This document shows positions 25,195 through 34,756 of a stretch of 64,000 nucleotides of DNA, one piece after another. The position numbers and the translations under genes are program-made. Within the stretch, counting starts at the first letter, position 1. Each line of letters starts with the position of its first letter. Origin of the DNA: Cupriavidus pauculus (lineage in GTDB: Bacteria > Pseudomonadota > Gammaproteobacteria > Burkholderiales > Burkholderiaceae); contig NZ_CP044065.1 of NCBI RefSeq assembly GCF_008693385.1, positions 2,170,001 through 2,234,000 on the forward strand. The letters run 5' to 3'. The notes beneath the pieces were generated by a model. The model ran no database searches. It had not been told where the DNA came from and saw only the letters and a program-made list of their open reading frames with translations.

Positions 25195-25548
25195 TCAGCT
25201 GCCGCGATAGGTCGAGTACGACCACGGCGAGACCAGCAGCGGCACGTGGTAGTGCGCGGCGGCATCGGCAATGCCGAAGCGCAGCGTCACCACGTCGAGG
25301 AAAGCGGGATCGGGCAGCGTGACCCCTTGCGCGCGGAAGTAGTCGCCGGCGCCGAACTCGAGTTCGTAGACGCCGGGCACGAGCGCGTCGCCTTCAAGCA
25401 GCGGCGCGTCGCAGCGGCCATCGTGATTGGTCACGAGGCGCTTGAGCGTTTCGCGCTGATTGTTGACAATTTTATGGAGTGCGATCGACATGCCTTGCCC
25501 GGGAATACCGGCGGCCGTGTCCAGCACGTGCGTAGTGAGGCGTCCCAT
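25195..25548 (-). CDS. uraH: 5-hydroxyisourate hydrolase
   Basis: The 117-residue transthyretin-like protein has the hallmarks THVLDTAAGIPG at the N-terminus, TNHDGRC in the middle and the terminal YRGS tetrapeptide that lines the active site. It hydrolyses 5-hydroxyisourate, the product of PuuD, to OHCU. It is the first gene of the uraH-puuD minus-strand operon. An exact copy of the GntR-type operator sequence lies inside it near the 5' end. Confidence 0.95.
   Translation of the reverse strand: MGRLTTHVLDTAAGIPGQGMSIALHKIVNNQRETLKRLVTNHDGRCDAPLLEGDALVPGVYELEFGAGDYFRAQGVTLPDPAFLDVVTLRFGIADAAAHYHVPLLVSPWSYSTYRGS
25460..25470. promoter_or_regulatory. Operator-like 11-mer inside uraH
   Basis: TTGTTGACAAT occurs here within the uraH coding sequence, about 80 bases from its start. 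It is identical to the copy at 25762 and the reverse complement of the one at 25793. Its core TTGT-NN-ACAA is palindromic, as expected for a GntR/FCD dimer site. Confidence 0.5.
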
Positions 25549-25761
25549 CCTGTTCGTCCTTGACGGTTTGGGTTGTGATAGGCGCCGCTGCCTTCACTAG
25601 CACCATTTGTGGGAATGGTGCCCGCTCGGTACGTGTATTCACGCATCCCGGCGCTTGCAGCCGTGCGGCTGCAACGTTGTGCGATGGAGGCGAAGATGCG
25701 CTACTCCATCGCGCCTGACAACTCCGTACTTACCCGGATTTGTCGAAAACCTTGACTTGTT

Positions 25762-25803
25762 TTGTTGACAATATTGAATCCCCATCCAAATAATTGTCAA
25801 CAA
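25762..25803. promoter_or_regulatory. Paired inverted operators upstream of gntR
   Basis: TTGTTGACAAT (25762-25772) and its exact reverse complement ATTGTCAACAA (25793-25803) are 31 bases apart centre to centre, about three helical turns. They lie 34-75 bases before the GntR gene and between it and uraH. They probably bind the regulator and control both directions. The regulator-site match is inference. Confidence 0.65.
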
Positions 25804-25836
25804 TTTTCTCAGCGCCCTTCCCCGCCGCAGATCGCC

Positions 25837-26592
25837 ATGTCCAAGAATCTCAAGCTGATTGCCGCCGCCACCGACGACCTGCCGGCCGCCGACCTCAAGC
25901 CCGCGCGCAAGGGGTCCGTGGAGGAGCGCATGTATCACGAGATCTACGACGCGATCATGGAGCACCGCCTGCCCCCGCGCACGAAGCTCACCGAGCAATC
26001 GCTTTGCGAGATCTATGCCACCGCGCGCCACACGGTCCGCAAGGTGCTCTCGCGGCTGGCGGCGGACGGCATGGTGGACCTGGAGCCGAACCGCGGCGCC
26101 TTTATCGCGAGCCCCTCCACGGACGAGGCCCACGACATGTTCGAACTGCGCCAGATGCTCGAGCGCGCCGTGCTAGACAAGCTGGCCGCCCGCGCCGACG
26201 TCAAGAGCGTGATCGCCCCGCTGCGCCGCATGGTCGCGACCGAACGGCAGGCATTCCTCTCGCACGAACGGCCGCGCTGGATCCGTCTGTCGGCCGAATT
26301 CCATACCGCGCTGGCCGAGCTTTCGGGCAACGCACTGCTCGTGACGATGATGCGCCGGCTGGTCTCGCGCACGACGCTGATGATCGCGAGCGTGGAAGCG
26401 CCGGGGCACAACGCCTGCTCGTTCGACGAGCACGACGACATCCTCGATGCACTGGAAGCGGGCGATGCCGCACTGGCGCAGGCGCGCATGGCGCACCACC
26501 TTGGCGCCTGCGCCGATCGCGTGCAACCCGACGAACCCGGCAACTTCGATCTGCGCAGCGTGCTTGGACAAGGCGGGGGACACACCCGCTGA
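25837..26592 (+). CDS. GntR family (FCD) regulator of urate degradation
   Basis: This 251-residue protein has a winged helix at about 30-95 (EERMYHEIYDAIMEHRLPP, CEIYATARHTVRKVL) and an all-helical FCD effector domain with metal ligands in FHTALAELSGN and a final HH pair (MAHHLGACADR). It lies between uraH-puuD (divergent) and the purine permease, so urate or allantoin is a likely effector. Paired 11-bp sites in its promoter suggest autoregulation. Confidence 0.85.
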   Translation: MSKNLKLIAAATDDLPAADLKPARKGSVEERMYHEIYDAIMEHRLPPRTKLTEQSLCEIYATARHTVRKVLSRLAADGMVDLEPNRGAFIASPSTDEAHDMFELRQMLERAVLDKLAARADVKSVIAPLRRMVATERQAFLSHERPRWIRLSAEFHTALAELSGNALLVTMMRRLVSRTTLMIASVEAPGHNACSFDEHDDILDALEAGDAALAQARMAHHLGACADRVQPDEPGNFDLRSVLGQGGGHTR

Positions 26593-26736
26593 TGCTGGCG
26601 CGCGGTTTGCTCCGCGCCTCTGTTGCGACCCGGTCCCGCACGCTTTGCCACAGGCGCCACAGAGCCGCCGCGCGTGCCCAACGCCAATGCCCGGGAGTGG
26701 AGGCACGGATTTCCCCAATCGGAGAAGGAGACACCC

Positions 26737-28179
26737 ATGACTTCCGCGAGTAGCACGCGTACGACTGATTCGACCGATGCGACGGACACGGCGACCCCGG
26801 CCGACCGCATCAACGAACGACTTCCCTCGGGCCGGCTGCTGGCCCTGGGCCTGCAGCACGTGCTGGTGATGTACGCGGGCACGGTGGCGGTACCGCTGAT
26901 CGTCGGCGGCGCGCTCAAGCTCCCCAAGGACCAGCTTGCCTTCCTCATCAACGCGGACCTGTTCGCCGCCGGCATCGCCACGCTGATCCAGGCGCTCGGC
27001 TTCTGGCGCTTCGGCATCCGCATGCCGGTCATGATGGGCGTCACGTTCGCGGCGGTGGCACCGATGATCGCCATCGGCGGCGATCCCGAGATCGGCCTGC
27101 TCGGCATCTACGGCGCGGTGATCGCCTCCGGCATCTTCGGGATACTGATCGCGCCGCTGATGGGACGCATGCTCGGGCTCTTTCCGCCCGTGGTGACCGG
27201 CACCGTGATCACGCTCATCGGCATCTCGCTGATGCGCGTGGGCATCAACTGGGCCGGCGGCGGCCAGCCGACCACGCGCGCGGTCATCGACGGCGTGGTC
27301 AAGGACGTGCCGAACCTCGCCTACGGCGACCTCGGCAACCTCGCCATCGCGGGTCTCGTGCTCGTGGTCATCCTCGTGCTGACCAAGTACGGGCGCGGGC
27401 TCATCGCCAACTGCGCGGTGCTGCTCGGGATCATCGCCGGCACGCTCGTCGCGATGGCATTCGGCAAGGTGTCGTTCGAAGGCCTGCACGAGGCGAGCCT
27501 CGTGGCCGTCATCACGCCGCTGCACTTCGGCATGCCGACGTTCCAGCTCACCGCCGTGCTGTCGATGTGCATCGTCATGCTGATCACGCTCGTGGAATCC
27601 ACGGGCATGTTCCTCGCGCTGGCCGACATCACGGGCAAGCGGCTGACCAATCGCGAACTCACCAACGGCCTGCGCGCCGACGGCCTCGGCACGATCGTCG
27701 GCGGGGTGTTCAACACGTTCCCGTACACGTCGTTCTCGCAGAACGTGGGCCTCGTGACCGTGACCGGCGTGCGCTCGCGCTATGTGGCCGTGGCCGGCGG
27801 GCTGATCCTGATCGCGTTCGGGCTGTTTCCGAAGATGGCGCACGTCGTGGCCTCGGTGCCGCAGTTCGTGCTCGGCGGCGCCGGCATCGTGATGTTCGGC
27901 ATGGTCGCCGCCACCGGTATCCGCATCCTTGGGTCGTGCGACTTCAACCGCAATCGCCATAACCTGTTCATCGTCGCGATCTCGATCGGCTTCGGCATGG
28001 TCCCGACGCTCTCCCCCACGCTGTTCCAGTACCTGCCGAAGTGGACCGATCCGTTCACGCATAGCGGCATCGTGCTCGGCACGATCGTCGCGGTGGCGCT
28101 GAACCTGTTCTACAACGGCATGCAGTCGGCCGAAGAAGCCATGCGCAATGCCGCCGCCAACTCTCACGGCACCGAATAA
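26737..28179 (+). CDS. Purine (urate/xanthine) permease, NCS2 family
   Basis: The protein has 480 residues and about 12-14 membrane segments. NCS2 motifs are visible: GLQHVLVMYAGTVAVPLIV at the start, the substrate-site stretch TLVESTGMFLALADITG, and NTFPYTSFSQNVGLV. GGAGAAGGAG precedes the ATG. The position between the urate regulator and puuE favours uptake of urate or xanthine by proton symport rather than uracil. Confidence 0.88.
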   Translation: MTSASSTRTTDSTDATDTATPADRINERLPSGRLLALGLQHVLVMYAGTVAVPLIVGGALKLPKDQLAFLINADLFAAGIATLIQALGFWRFGIRMPVMMGVTFAAVAPMIAIGGDPEIGLLGIYGAVIASGIFGILIAPLMGRMLGLFPPVVTGTVITLIGISLMRVGINWAGGGQPTTRAVIDGVVKDVPNLAYGDLGNLAIAGLVLVVILVLTKYGRGLIANCAVLLGIIAGTLVAMAFGKVSFEGLHEASLVAVITPLHFGMPTFQLTAVLSMCIVMLITLVESTGMFLALADITGKRLTNRELTNGLRADGLGTIVGGVFNTFPYTSFSQNVGLVTVTGVRSRYVAVAGGLILIAFGLFPKMAHVVASVPQFVLGGAGIVMFGMVAATGIRILGSCDFNRNRHNLFIVAISIGFGMVPTLSPTLFQYLPKWTDPFTHSGIVLGTIVAVALNLFYNGMQSAEEAMRNAAANSHGTE

Positions 28180-28195
28180 CTACCACGCAGCAGCC

Positions 28196-29152
28196 ATGAG
28201 CCAACACAAAGATTCCCAACACTATCCACGCGACCTCGTCGGCTACGGCGCCGAACCGCCGCACGCACGCTGGCCCGGCGGCGCGCGCGTCGCGCTCCAG
28301 TTCGTCCTCAACTACGAGGAAGGCGGCGAGAACAACGTGCTGCACGGCGATGCCGGCTCCGAGCAGTTCCTGTCGGAGATCATCGGCGCGGCCGCCTATC
28401 CGGACCGCCATATGAGCATGGAGGGCGTGTACGAGTACGGCTCGCGCGCGGGCGTCTGGCGCATCCTGCGCGAGTTCGAACGCCGCGGCCTGCCACTCAC
28501 GATCTTCGGTGTCTCGATGGCGCTGCAGCGGCATCCCGACGTCACGCGCGCGTTCGTCGAGCTCGGCCACGAGATCGCCTGCCACGGCTGGCGCTGGATC
28601 CACTACCAGAACATGGACGAGGCCACCGAGCGTGAACACATGCGCATCGGCATGGAGATCATCCGCGAGATGACGGGCGCGATGCCGCTCGGCTGGTACA
28701 CGGGCCGCGACAGCCCCAATACGCGCCGGCTCGTCGTCGAGCACGGCGGACTGCTCTACGACGCCGATTACTATGGCGACGACCTGCCCTTCTGGACCGA
28801 GGTGGAAGTCACGGGCGGCGAGAAGAAGCCGCACCTCGTGGTGCCCTACACGCTCGACTCCAACGATATGCGCTTTGCCACGCCGCAGGGCTTCAACACG
28901 GGCGAGCAGTTCTTCCAGTACCTCAAGGACGCATTCGACGTGCTGTATGCCGAAGGCGATCCGCGCGGGCTCGACCGCCCGAAGATGCTGTCGGTGGGCA
29001 TACATTGCCGCCTGCTCGGCCGGCCCGGACGCTTCCGCGCGCTGCAGCGCTTTCTCGACTACGTGCAGGAACACGACAAGGTCTGGATCTGCCGCCGCGT
29101 GGATATCGCGCGCCACTGGATCGAGACCCATCCGTACGGAGGCCAGGCATGA
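28196..29152 (+). CDS. puuE: Allantoinase PuuE (polysaccharide deacetylase fold)
   Basis: This 318-residue protein has the family start YPRDLVGYGAEPPHARWPGG and the motifs LNYEEGGENN, GHEIACHGWRWIHY (metal His) and GWYTGRDSPNTRRL. PuuE hydrolyses allantoin to allantoate without belonging to the classical amidohydrolase family. It is 16 bases after the permease and its stop overlaps uraD by four bases. Confidence 0.93.
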   Translation: MSQHKDSQHYPRDLVGYGAEPPHARWPGGARVALQFVLNYEEGGENNVLHGDAGSEQFLSEIIGAAAYPDRHMSMEGVYEYGSRAGVWRILREFERRGLPLTIFGVSMALQRHPDVTRAFVELGHEIACHGWRWIHYQNMDEATEREHMRIGMEIIREMTGAMPLGWYTGRDSPNTRRLVVEHGGLLYDADYYGDDLPFWTEVEVTGGEKKPHLVVPYTLDSNDMRFATPQGFNTGEQFFQYLKDAFDVLYAEGDPRGLDRPKMLSVGIHCRLLGRPGRFRALQRFLDYVQEHDKVWICRRVDIARHWIETHPYGGQA

Positions 29153-29676
29153 GCGGGGCAGGCACGCACTACACCCTCGCCCAGCTCAACGCGATGCCCG
29201 AGGCCGAGTTCGTCGCGGTCCTCGGCGGCATCTACGAGCATTCCCCATGGTTCGCCGAGTCGGCCGCTCGCAAACGCCCGTTTGCCGACCTGGCCTCGCT
29301 GGCCGCGGCGCTCCGCGAGGCCGTCGATCACGCGGGCCGCGAGGCGCAGCTCGCGCTCGTGCGCGCGCACCCGGAGCTCGCGGGCAAGGCCGCGGTGCGC
29401 GGCGAGCTCACCGACGAGTCCACGCGCGAGCAGAGTGGCGCGGGCCTGCACCTGTGCACGCCCGAGGAGTTCGAACGCCTGCAGCAGCTCAACGCGGACT
29501 ACAACCGCAAGTTCGGCTTCCCGTTCATTCTCGCGGTGCGTGGCTACGATCGGCACGGCATCATCGCGGAATTTGCAAGACGCATCGACAACGCACCCGA
29601 CGTCGAGTTGCAAACGTGCATCAACCAGATTCATCGCATTGCACAGTTTCGGCTCGACGACTTAGTATCCCGCTGA
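29149..29676 (+). CDS. uraD: OHCU decarboxylase
   Basis: This 175-residue helical protein has the UraD motifs YEHSPWFAESAA (catalytic His), LVRAHPELAGKAA and EFERLQQLNADYNRKFGFPF. It decarboxylates OHCU to S-allantoin, the step between UraH and PuuE. It is coupled to puuE by an ATGA overlap. With this gene the window encodes every step from urate to allantoate. Confidence 0.95.
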   Translation: MSGAGTHYTLAQLNAMPEAEFVAVLGGIYEHSPWFAESAARKRPFADLASLAAALREAVDHAGREAQLALVRAHPELAGKAAVRGELTDESTREQSGAGLHLCTPEEFERLQQLNADYNRKFGFPFILAVRGYDRHGIIAEFARRIDNAPDVELQTCINQIHRIAQFRLDDLVSR

Positions 29677-29839
29677 GCCAAAAAATCGGGCGAATAAAGA
29701 AGAGAGAGATCAGAGCGAAGGAACGTCGTTCGCCATGCCGGCACGCGGCAGCGCCCACCAGAGGCGTACCGCGCCGGCTGCCACAGCGGACCCAGCACAC
29801 AGCGTTCTGAGCGGTATCAAACCACGGAGGTCTTTACCC

Positions 29840-30928
29840 ATGTCGAAGCACTACAAGCCGGCTTTCAAGCTGGCGGCGATCGCGGCTGTCCTGTATTCGG
29901 GCGCCACCCTCGCGCAATCGGGCGTCACGCTTTACGGCCAGGCCGATATGTTTATCGGCGGCATTAAGAATCCGGGCACCGGCGAGCGCGCCTTCGTGGC
30001 GAACTCGGGCGGCATGCAGACGTCCTACTGGGGCATCAAGGGTTCGGAAGACCTGGGCGCGGGCACGCGCGCGATCTTCGACCTCAACGCGTTCTACCGG
30101 ACCGACAACGGCCGCGTCGGCCGCTTCGATGGCGACTCGATGTTCAGCCGCAACGCGTTCGTCGGTCTCGAGAACAACAACTTCGGTTCGCTGAAGCTCG
30201 GCCGCAATACCACGCCGTACTTCGTCTCGACCATCATCTTCAACCCGCTGGTCGACTCGTACGTATTCTCGCCGATGGTGTTCCACACCTACCTGACGTC
30301 CGGCAATGCCCAGGTGTTCGACCCGGGCATCATCGGCGATTCGGGCTGGAACAACTCGATCCTGTACTCGACGCCGACCTGGGGCGGCCTGACCGCCAAC
30401 TTCATCTACGGCCTGGGCGAGAACGCCGGCAACTACAGCCAGAACAAGTGGGGCGGCAACGTGACCTACTTCAATGGCAACTTCGGCGCGACGCTCGCGT
30501 TCCAGCAGGTCAAGTTCGACAACGCGCCGTTCGACGTCACGAACTCGACGAACCCGCTGCTGACCGGCGTCAGCAAGCAGACCGCGGTACAGGGCGGCGT
30601 CTCTTACGACTTCCGCATCGTCAAGCTGTTCGCGCAGGCGCAGTACATCAAGACGAGCATCAGCGCGGCCAATCCGAACGGCGACATCAAGCACACGAAC
30701 GGCCAGGTCGGCGCTTCGGTGCCGGTGGGCGCGGGCGCGGTGCTGGCGACGTACGCGTACGGCAAGACCGAGAATGCGGTCGCGGACTTCAAGCGCAACA
30801 CGTTCGCACTGGCCTACGACTACAACCTGTCAAAGCGCACGGACCTGTATGCGGCCTACTACTACGACAAGGTCACCGGCATCGAGCACGGCGACAGTTT
30901 CGGGGTGGGTATCCGTCACAAGTTCTGA
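29840..30928 (+). CDS. General outer-membrane porin
   Basis: This 362-residue protein has a signal peptide (cleavage after GATLAQ), then SGVTLYGQADMF, the standard start of Burkholderia-type (Porin_4) trimeric porins, and ends in the terminal Phe (IRHKF) needed for barrel assembly. The constriction loop carries FDPGIIGDSGWNN. It is a monocistronic gene with GGAGG ahead of the start. The anion or substrate preference cannot be read directly. Confidence 0.92.
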   Translation: MSKHYKPAFKLAAIAAVLYSGATLAQSGVTLYGQADMFIGGIKNPGTGERAFVANSGGMQTSYWGIKGSEDLGAGTRAIFDLNAFYRTDNGRVGRFDGDSMFSRNAFVGLENNNFGSLKLGRNTTPYFVSTIIFNPLVDSYVFSPMVFHTYLTSGNAQVFDPGIIGDSGWNNSILYSTPTWGGLTANFIYGLGENAGNYSQNKWGGNVTYFNGNFGATLAFQQVKFDNAPFDVTNSTNPLLTGVSKQTAVQGGVSYDFRIVKLFAQAQYIKTSISAANPNGDIKHTNGQVGASVPVGAGAVLATYAYGKTENAVADFKRNTFALAYDYNLSKRTDLYAAYYYDKVTGIEHGDSFGVGIRHKF

Positions 30929-31084
30929 CGCGGCCTCGCTAATATGCCGCACTGCGGCATTGAAGCGAGATTGAAAGCAGGGACTCCATAGGCCGATTCA
31001 ATTGGCGACAGTCACCTCTTAGTCCTTAAATGGGTTTCCGGACTCTGTGCCGGAACCACGTGACAGGAACGAGTGAGGTGACTC

Positions 31085-31330
31085 ATGCGGCGCTATGCGA
31101 AAACCCGTTCGGAATTGATGGCGATCCTGAGCCAGTGCCTGGATAACAATCCGGAGTGCGGTGAGGTGGAGCTGCACGCGATGCGCGTGCATCAGCCCGA
31201 TCACACCGGTTGCAACTGGAGTGCGGAAGTGGACTTCCGCGCGGACACCTTCGATGACGTGACGCAGCAACTCGCGGCAGCGCGTTCGATCATTGTGGTC
31301 ATGCGCGAGCAGTACAACGTGTTGCAATAG
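31085..31330 (+). CDS. Small conserved-looking protein, unknown function
   Basis: The protein has 81 residues and was not recognised as a named family. Its composition is ordinary, with alternating helical and strand segments (ELMAILSQCLDNN, WSAEVDFRADTFDDVTQQL), three Cys and no signal sequence. GAGGTGA precedes the start and a strong terminator follows, both of which support a real gene. It stands alone between the porin and maeB. Confidence 0.65.
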   Translation: MRRYAKTRSELMAILSQCLDNNPECGEVELHAMRVHQPDHTGCNWSAEVDFRADTFDDVTQQLAAARSIIVVMREQYNVLQ

Positions 31331-31351
31331 CTGCGCACACAGGGAAAGGAA

Positions 31352-31381
31352 AAGCCGGGTCCGAGGACCCGGCTTTTTTTT
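31352..31381. terminator. Bidirectional intrinsic terminator
   Basis: AAGCCGGGTCC and GGACCCGGCTT form an 11-bp stem around GA, followed by a run of T, with an A-rich run on the other side. It ends the 81-residue gene and, in reverse, maeB. Confidence 0.9.
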
Positions 31382-31393
31382 GGGGCGTAGCGC

Positions 31394-33745
31394 TTAGCGC
31401 AGCGCGCCAGCCTCGGCGACCGCAACCGCCGTCATATTGACGATACGGCGCGTCGTCGCCTGCGGGTTCAGGATATGCACCGGCTTGGCCGCGCCCAGCA
31501 GGATCGGGCCGACCGTCACGCCCTGCCCGCCCGTGATCTTGAGCAGGTTGAACGCGATATTGGCCGCGTCCAGCGTCGGCATGACCAGCAGGTTGGCGCT
31601 GCCCGCCAGCTTCGTGGACGGCAGGAAGTGACGGCGCACGTCCTCGACCAGCGCGGCGTCGCCCTGCATCTCGCCTTCCACCTCGAGCTGCGGCGCCACC
31701 TTCGACAGGATCTCGGCGGCATCGCGCATCTTGCGGGCCGACGGACGCGTCGACGAACCGAACATCGAGTGCGACATCAGCGCGACCTTCGGATGCAGGC
31801 CGAAGCGCGAGATTTCCTCGGCGGCGAGCTGCGTGATGCAGGCCAGTTCTTCAGCGGTCGGATCGTCGTTGACGAACGTGTCGGTGATGAACAGCGTGTA
31901 CTTTTCGAGCATCAGCGCGTTCATGGCCGCGAAGACCTTGGCCTCCGGCTTCATGCCGATGACGTCGCGGACGTGCTCGAGGTGACCCTCGAAGCGGCCC
32001 ACCGTGCCGCACAGCAGCGCGTCGGCATCGCCCATATGCATCAGCATCGTGCCAATGAGCGTGTTCGAGCGGCGCAGCGCCACCTTGGCCATGTCCGGCG
32101 TCACGCCGTCGCGGCCACGCAGCGCGTGGTAGGCCTCGTGGTATGCGCGGTAACGGGGATCGTCCTCGGGGTTCACGAGTTCGAAGTCCACGCCCGGGCG
32201 CAGGCGCAGGCCGGCCTTGTCGATACGCATCTGGATCACGTGCGGACGGCCGATCAGGATCGGACGCGCGAGGCCTTCATCGACCACGCTCTGCACCGCG
32301 CGCAGCACGCGCTCTTCTTCGCCCTCGGCGTAGGCCACGCGCTTCGGCGCGGCCTTGGCGGCCGTGAACACCGGCTTCATCATCAGGCCGGTGTGATAGA
32401 CGTAGTGCGTCAGCTGCTGGCGGTAGGCCTCGAGGTCCTTGATCGGACGCGTTGCCACGCCCGACTCCTCCGCGGCCTTGGCCACGGCCGGCGCGATCTT
32501 CTCGATCAGGCGCTGGTCGAACGGCGTCGGGATGATGTAGTCGGGTCCGAACTTGAGCTCGGCGCCGCCGTAAGCGGCCGCCACGGCGTCGTTGAGCTCG
32601 GCCTCGGCCAGCTCGGCGATCGCCTTCACGCAGGCCAGCTTCATCTCTTCCGTGATCTTGGTCGCGCCGCAGTCGAGCGCGCCGCGGAAGATGTACGGGA
32701 AGCACAGCACGTTGTTGACCTGGTTCGGGTAATCCGAACGGCCGGTCGCGATGATGCAGTCGGGGCGCGCGGCCTTCGCCACTTCAGGACGGATTTCCGG
32801 CTCCGGATTGGCCAGGGCCAGGATGATGGGCTTGTCGGCCATCGTCTTGACCATGTCGCCGGTCAGCACGCCAGCGGTCGAGCAGCCCAGGAAGACGTCG
32901 GCGTCCTTGACGATGTCGGCAAGCGTACGGGCCGACGTGTCCTGCGCGTAGCGGGCCTTGTTGGCTTCCATGTTGGCATCGCGGCCCACATGGATCACGC
33001 CCTTCGAGTCCACCACGTAGACGTTCTCGCGCTTGACGCCGAGGCTCACCATGGTGTCCAGGCACGCGATGGCCGCGGCGCCGGCACCCGACACGGCCAG
33101 CTTGACCTTGCCGATGTCCTTGCCCACGACCTTCAGGCCGTTCAGCAGTGCGGCCGCGGAGATGATCGCGGTTCCGTGCTGATCGTCATGGAAGACGGGA
33201 ATGTTCATGCGCTCGCGCAGCTTCTTCTCGATGTAGAAGCACTCGGGCGCCTTGATGTCCTCGAGGTTCACGCCGCCGAGCGTCGGCTCCAGCGCGGCCA
33301 CGATCTCGACGATCTTGTCCGGGTCACGGGCATCGAGTTCGATGTCGAACACGTCGATGCCGGCGAATTTCTTGAACAGGCAGCCCTTGCCTTCCATCAC
33401 GGGCTTGCCGGCGAGCGGACCGATGTCGCCCAGGCCCAGCACCGCGGTACCGTTGGTCACCACGGCCACGAGGTTCGCGCGCGAGGTGTACTCGGCGGCC
33501 ATCGCCGGGTCCTTGGCAATCTCTTCGCACGCATACGCTACGCCCGGCGAGTACGCCAGCGACAGGTCCCGCTGGTTCGACAGCGCCTTGGTGGCCGTGA
33601 CCTGGATCTTGCCCTTGGTGGGGCTGCGGTGATATTCGAGTGCGGCGAGGCGCAGTTGCGCTTCAGGACTGTTGGGGGCGTGCTGGGGGGTTTGCGTGGG
33701 GGCTTGTTGCGACGCAACATCCGCGCCGGTAGTCTTGCTGGTCAT
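31394..33745 (-). CDS. maeB: NADP-dependent malic enzyme (MaeB type)
   Basis: This 783-residue protein has an N-terminal malic-enzyme domain (about 25-430) with [24 protein letters not shown] and the nucleotide loop [10 protein letters not shown]-terminal phosphotransacetylase-like domain (about 445-780) follows. Such two-domain enzymes oxidise malate to pyruvate with NADP; the PTA-like part is thought to be regulatory (acetyl-CoA response). ATG 33745 was preferred over an upstream in-frame ATG because family members start close to it. Confidence 0.93.
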   Translation of the reverse strand: MTSKTTGADVASQQAPTQTPQHAPNSPEAQLRLAALEYHRSPTKGKIQVTATKALSNQRDLSLAYSPGVAYACEEIAKDPAMAAEYTSRANLVAVVTNGTAVLGLGDIGPLAGKPVMEGKGCLFKKFAGIDVFDIELDARDPDKIVEIVAALEPTLGGVNLEDIKAPECFYIEKKLRERMNIPVFHDDQHGTAIISAAALLNGLKVVGKDIGKVKLAVSGAGAAAIACLDTMVSLGVKRENVYVVDSKGVIHVGRDANMEANKARYAQDTSARTLADIVKDADVFLGCSTAGVLTGDMVKTMADKPIILALANPEPEIRPEVAKAARPDCIIATGRSDYPNQVNNVLCFPYIFRGALDCGATKITEEMKLACVKAIAELAEAELNDAVAAAYGGAELKFGPDYIIPTPFDQRLIEKIAPAVAKAAEESGVATRPIKDLEAYRQQLTHYVYHTGLMMKPVFTAAKAAPKRVAYAEGEEERVLRAVQSVVDEGLARPILIGRPHVIQMRIDKAGLRLRPGVDFELVNPEDDPRYRAYHEAYHALRGRDGVTPDMAKVALRRSNTLIGTMLMHMGDADALLCGTVGRFEGHLEHVRDVIGMKPEAKVFAAMNALMLEKYTLFITDTFVNDDPTAEELACITQLAAEEISRFGLHPKVALMSHSMFGSSTRPSARKMRDAAEILSKVAPQLEVEGEMQGDAALVEDVRRHFLPSTKLAGSANLLVMPTLDAANIAFNLLKITGGQGVTVGPILLGAAKPVHILNPQATTRRIVNMTAVAVAEAGALR

Positions 33746-33901
33746 TCTGCTCGTCCGGGATGAAGGCCCTGCCACACCATGCAGAACGGCGAGGGCCGGA
33801 AAATTCGAGCAGCCATTCTAGCCCAGCGCGCATGCGCGGTGTGCCTACTTTCTCTTCAGTCTCGGTTCAATGGGCTTTACTACCGAAGGGGAAAAAGCCT
33901 C

Positions 33902-34567
33902 CTATGGTTTGGCCTTCTCGACTTCGAGCGTCACGCGCCGCGGCCGGCCACTCTCGCCCGGGAAATCGGCGAACGCGCTCCGGATCATGTAGGGCATGAC
34001 GCCGGCCAGGCTGCCGCCCTCGGTCGTGTTGCGCGCGGTGACCTGATAGACGCGCTTGCCCGACTTCGCATCCTTGAAGAACACGCGCAGGCTCGCGAAC
34101 GTCACCGGCACGTCGCGCACGATCGTCTGCGGCGGCCAGTAGCCCGGGCCCCAACCCCACGGCCCGTAGGGTCGATACCAGCCGCCGTAGCCCCCATAGG
34201 GTCCCCAGTACGGCCCCCACGGGCCGTACCACGGATCGGGGTAGACGGTCTCCGCCACGCGCACCATTCCGGGGACGGCGTCGTAGTCCATGCTGACCAG
34301 ATACCGTGCCTGACTGGCCGGCAATTGTTCGAATCCCACGCCGCCCAGCGTCGCCGCGAGCCATTGTTCGTATGTGGCGCGCTCCAGCTGCGCCTCCTGT
34401 TGCGGCGAGTTCTCGAACGCATAGGTGCGTGGCGCGTCGTTCTGCCATTCGGGCTGGCGGAACGCCGTGACCTCGGTGGTGATGGTGCTGGCGCAGCCCG
34501 AGAGCCACAGGGCCGCCAGCAAGGCCAGCGCAAGTGTCCGGCCACGGTTGAAATTTTTCTGCCACAT
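33902..34567 (-). CDS. DUF4136 lipoprotein with Tyr/Trp/Gly/Pro-rich insert
   Basis: This 221-residue protein has a lipoprotein signal with lipobox LSGC (Cys at about residue 24). The DUF4136 pattern appears as the N-terminal strands and VRVFFKDAKSGKRVYQV-type C-terminal strands. A low-complexity insert at about residues 110-150 repeats short units such as GPYGGYGG and PWGWGPGYW. It should be anchored in the outer or inner membrane. The family function is unknown. Confidence 0.78.
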   Translation of the reverse strand: MWQKNFNRGRTLALALLAALWLSGCASTITTEVTAFRQPEWQNDAPRTYAFENSPQQEAQLERATYEQWLAATLGGVGFEQLPASQARYLVSMDYDAVPGMVRVAETVYPDPWYGPWGPYWGPYGGYGGWYRPYGPWGWGPGYWPPQTIVRDVPVTFASLRVFFKDAKSGKRVYQVTARNTTEGGSLAGVMPYMIRSAFADFPGESGRPRRVTLEVEKAKP

Positions 34568-34756
34568 ATCGATTCTTCCCGCCTTCTTATCAACGTTCCC
34601 GCCACGCCATTCAGACCGTTTGCGTGACGCCGCGTTCCCGCGGCCGACCTCCTTCAACCCCGTTGGCTACAATGAGGACTTCGGCGCCGAACCCTTCCGC
34701 GCCGCCCGCCTTGTCTCAACGGCTTGTCCCAACGACCACCGAACACAGGATTCCCC

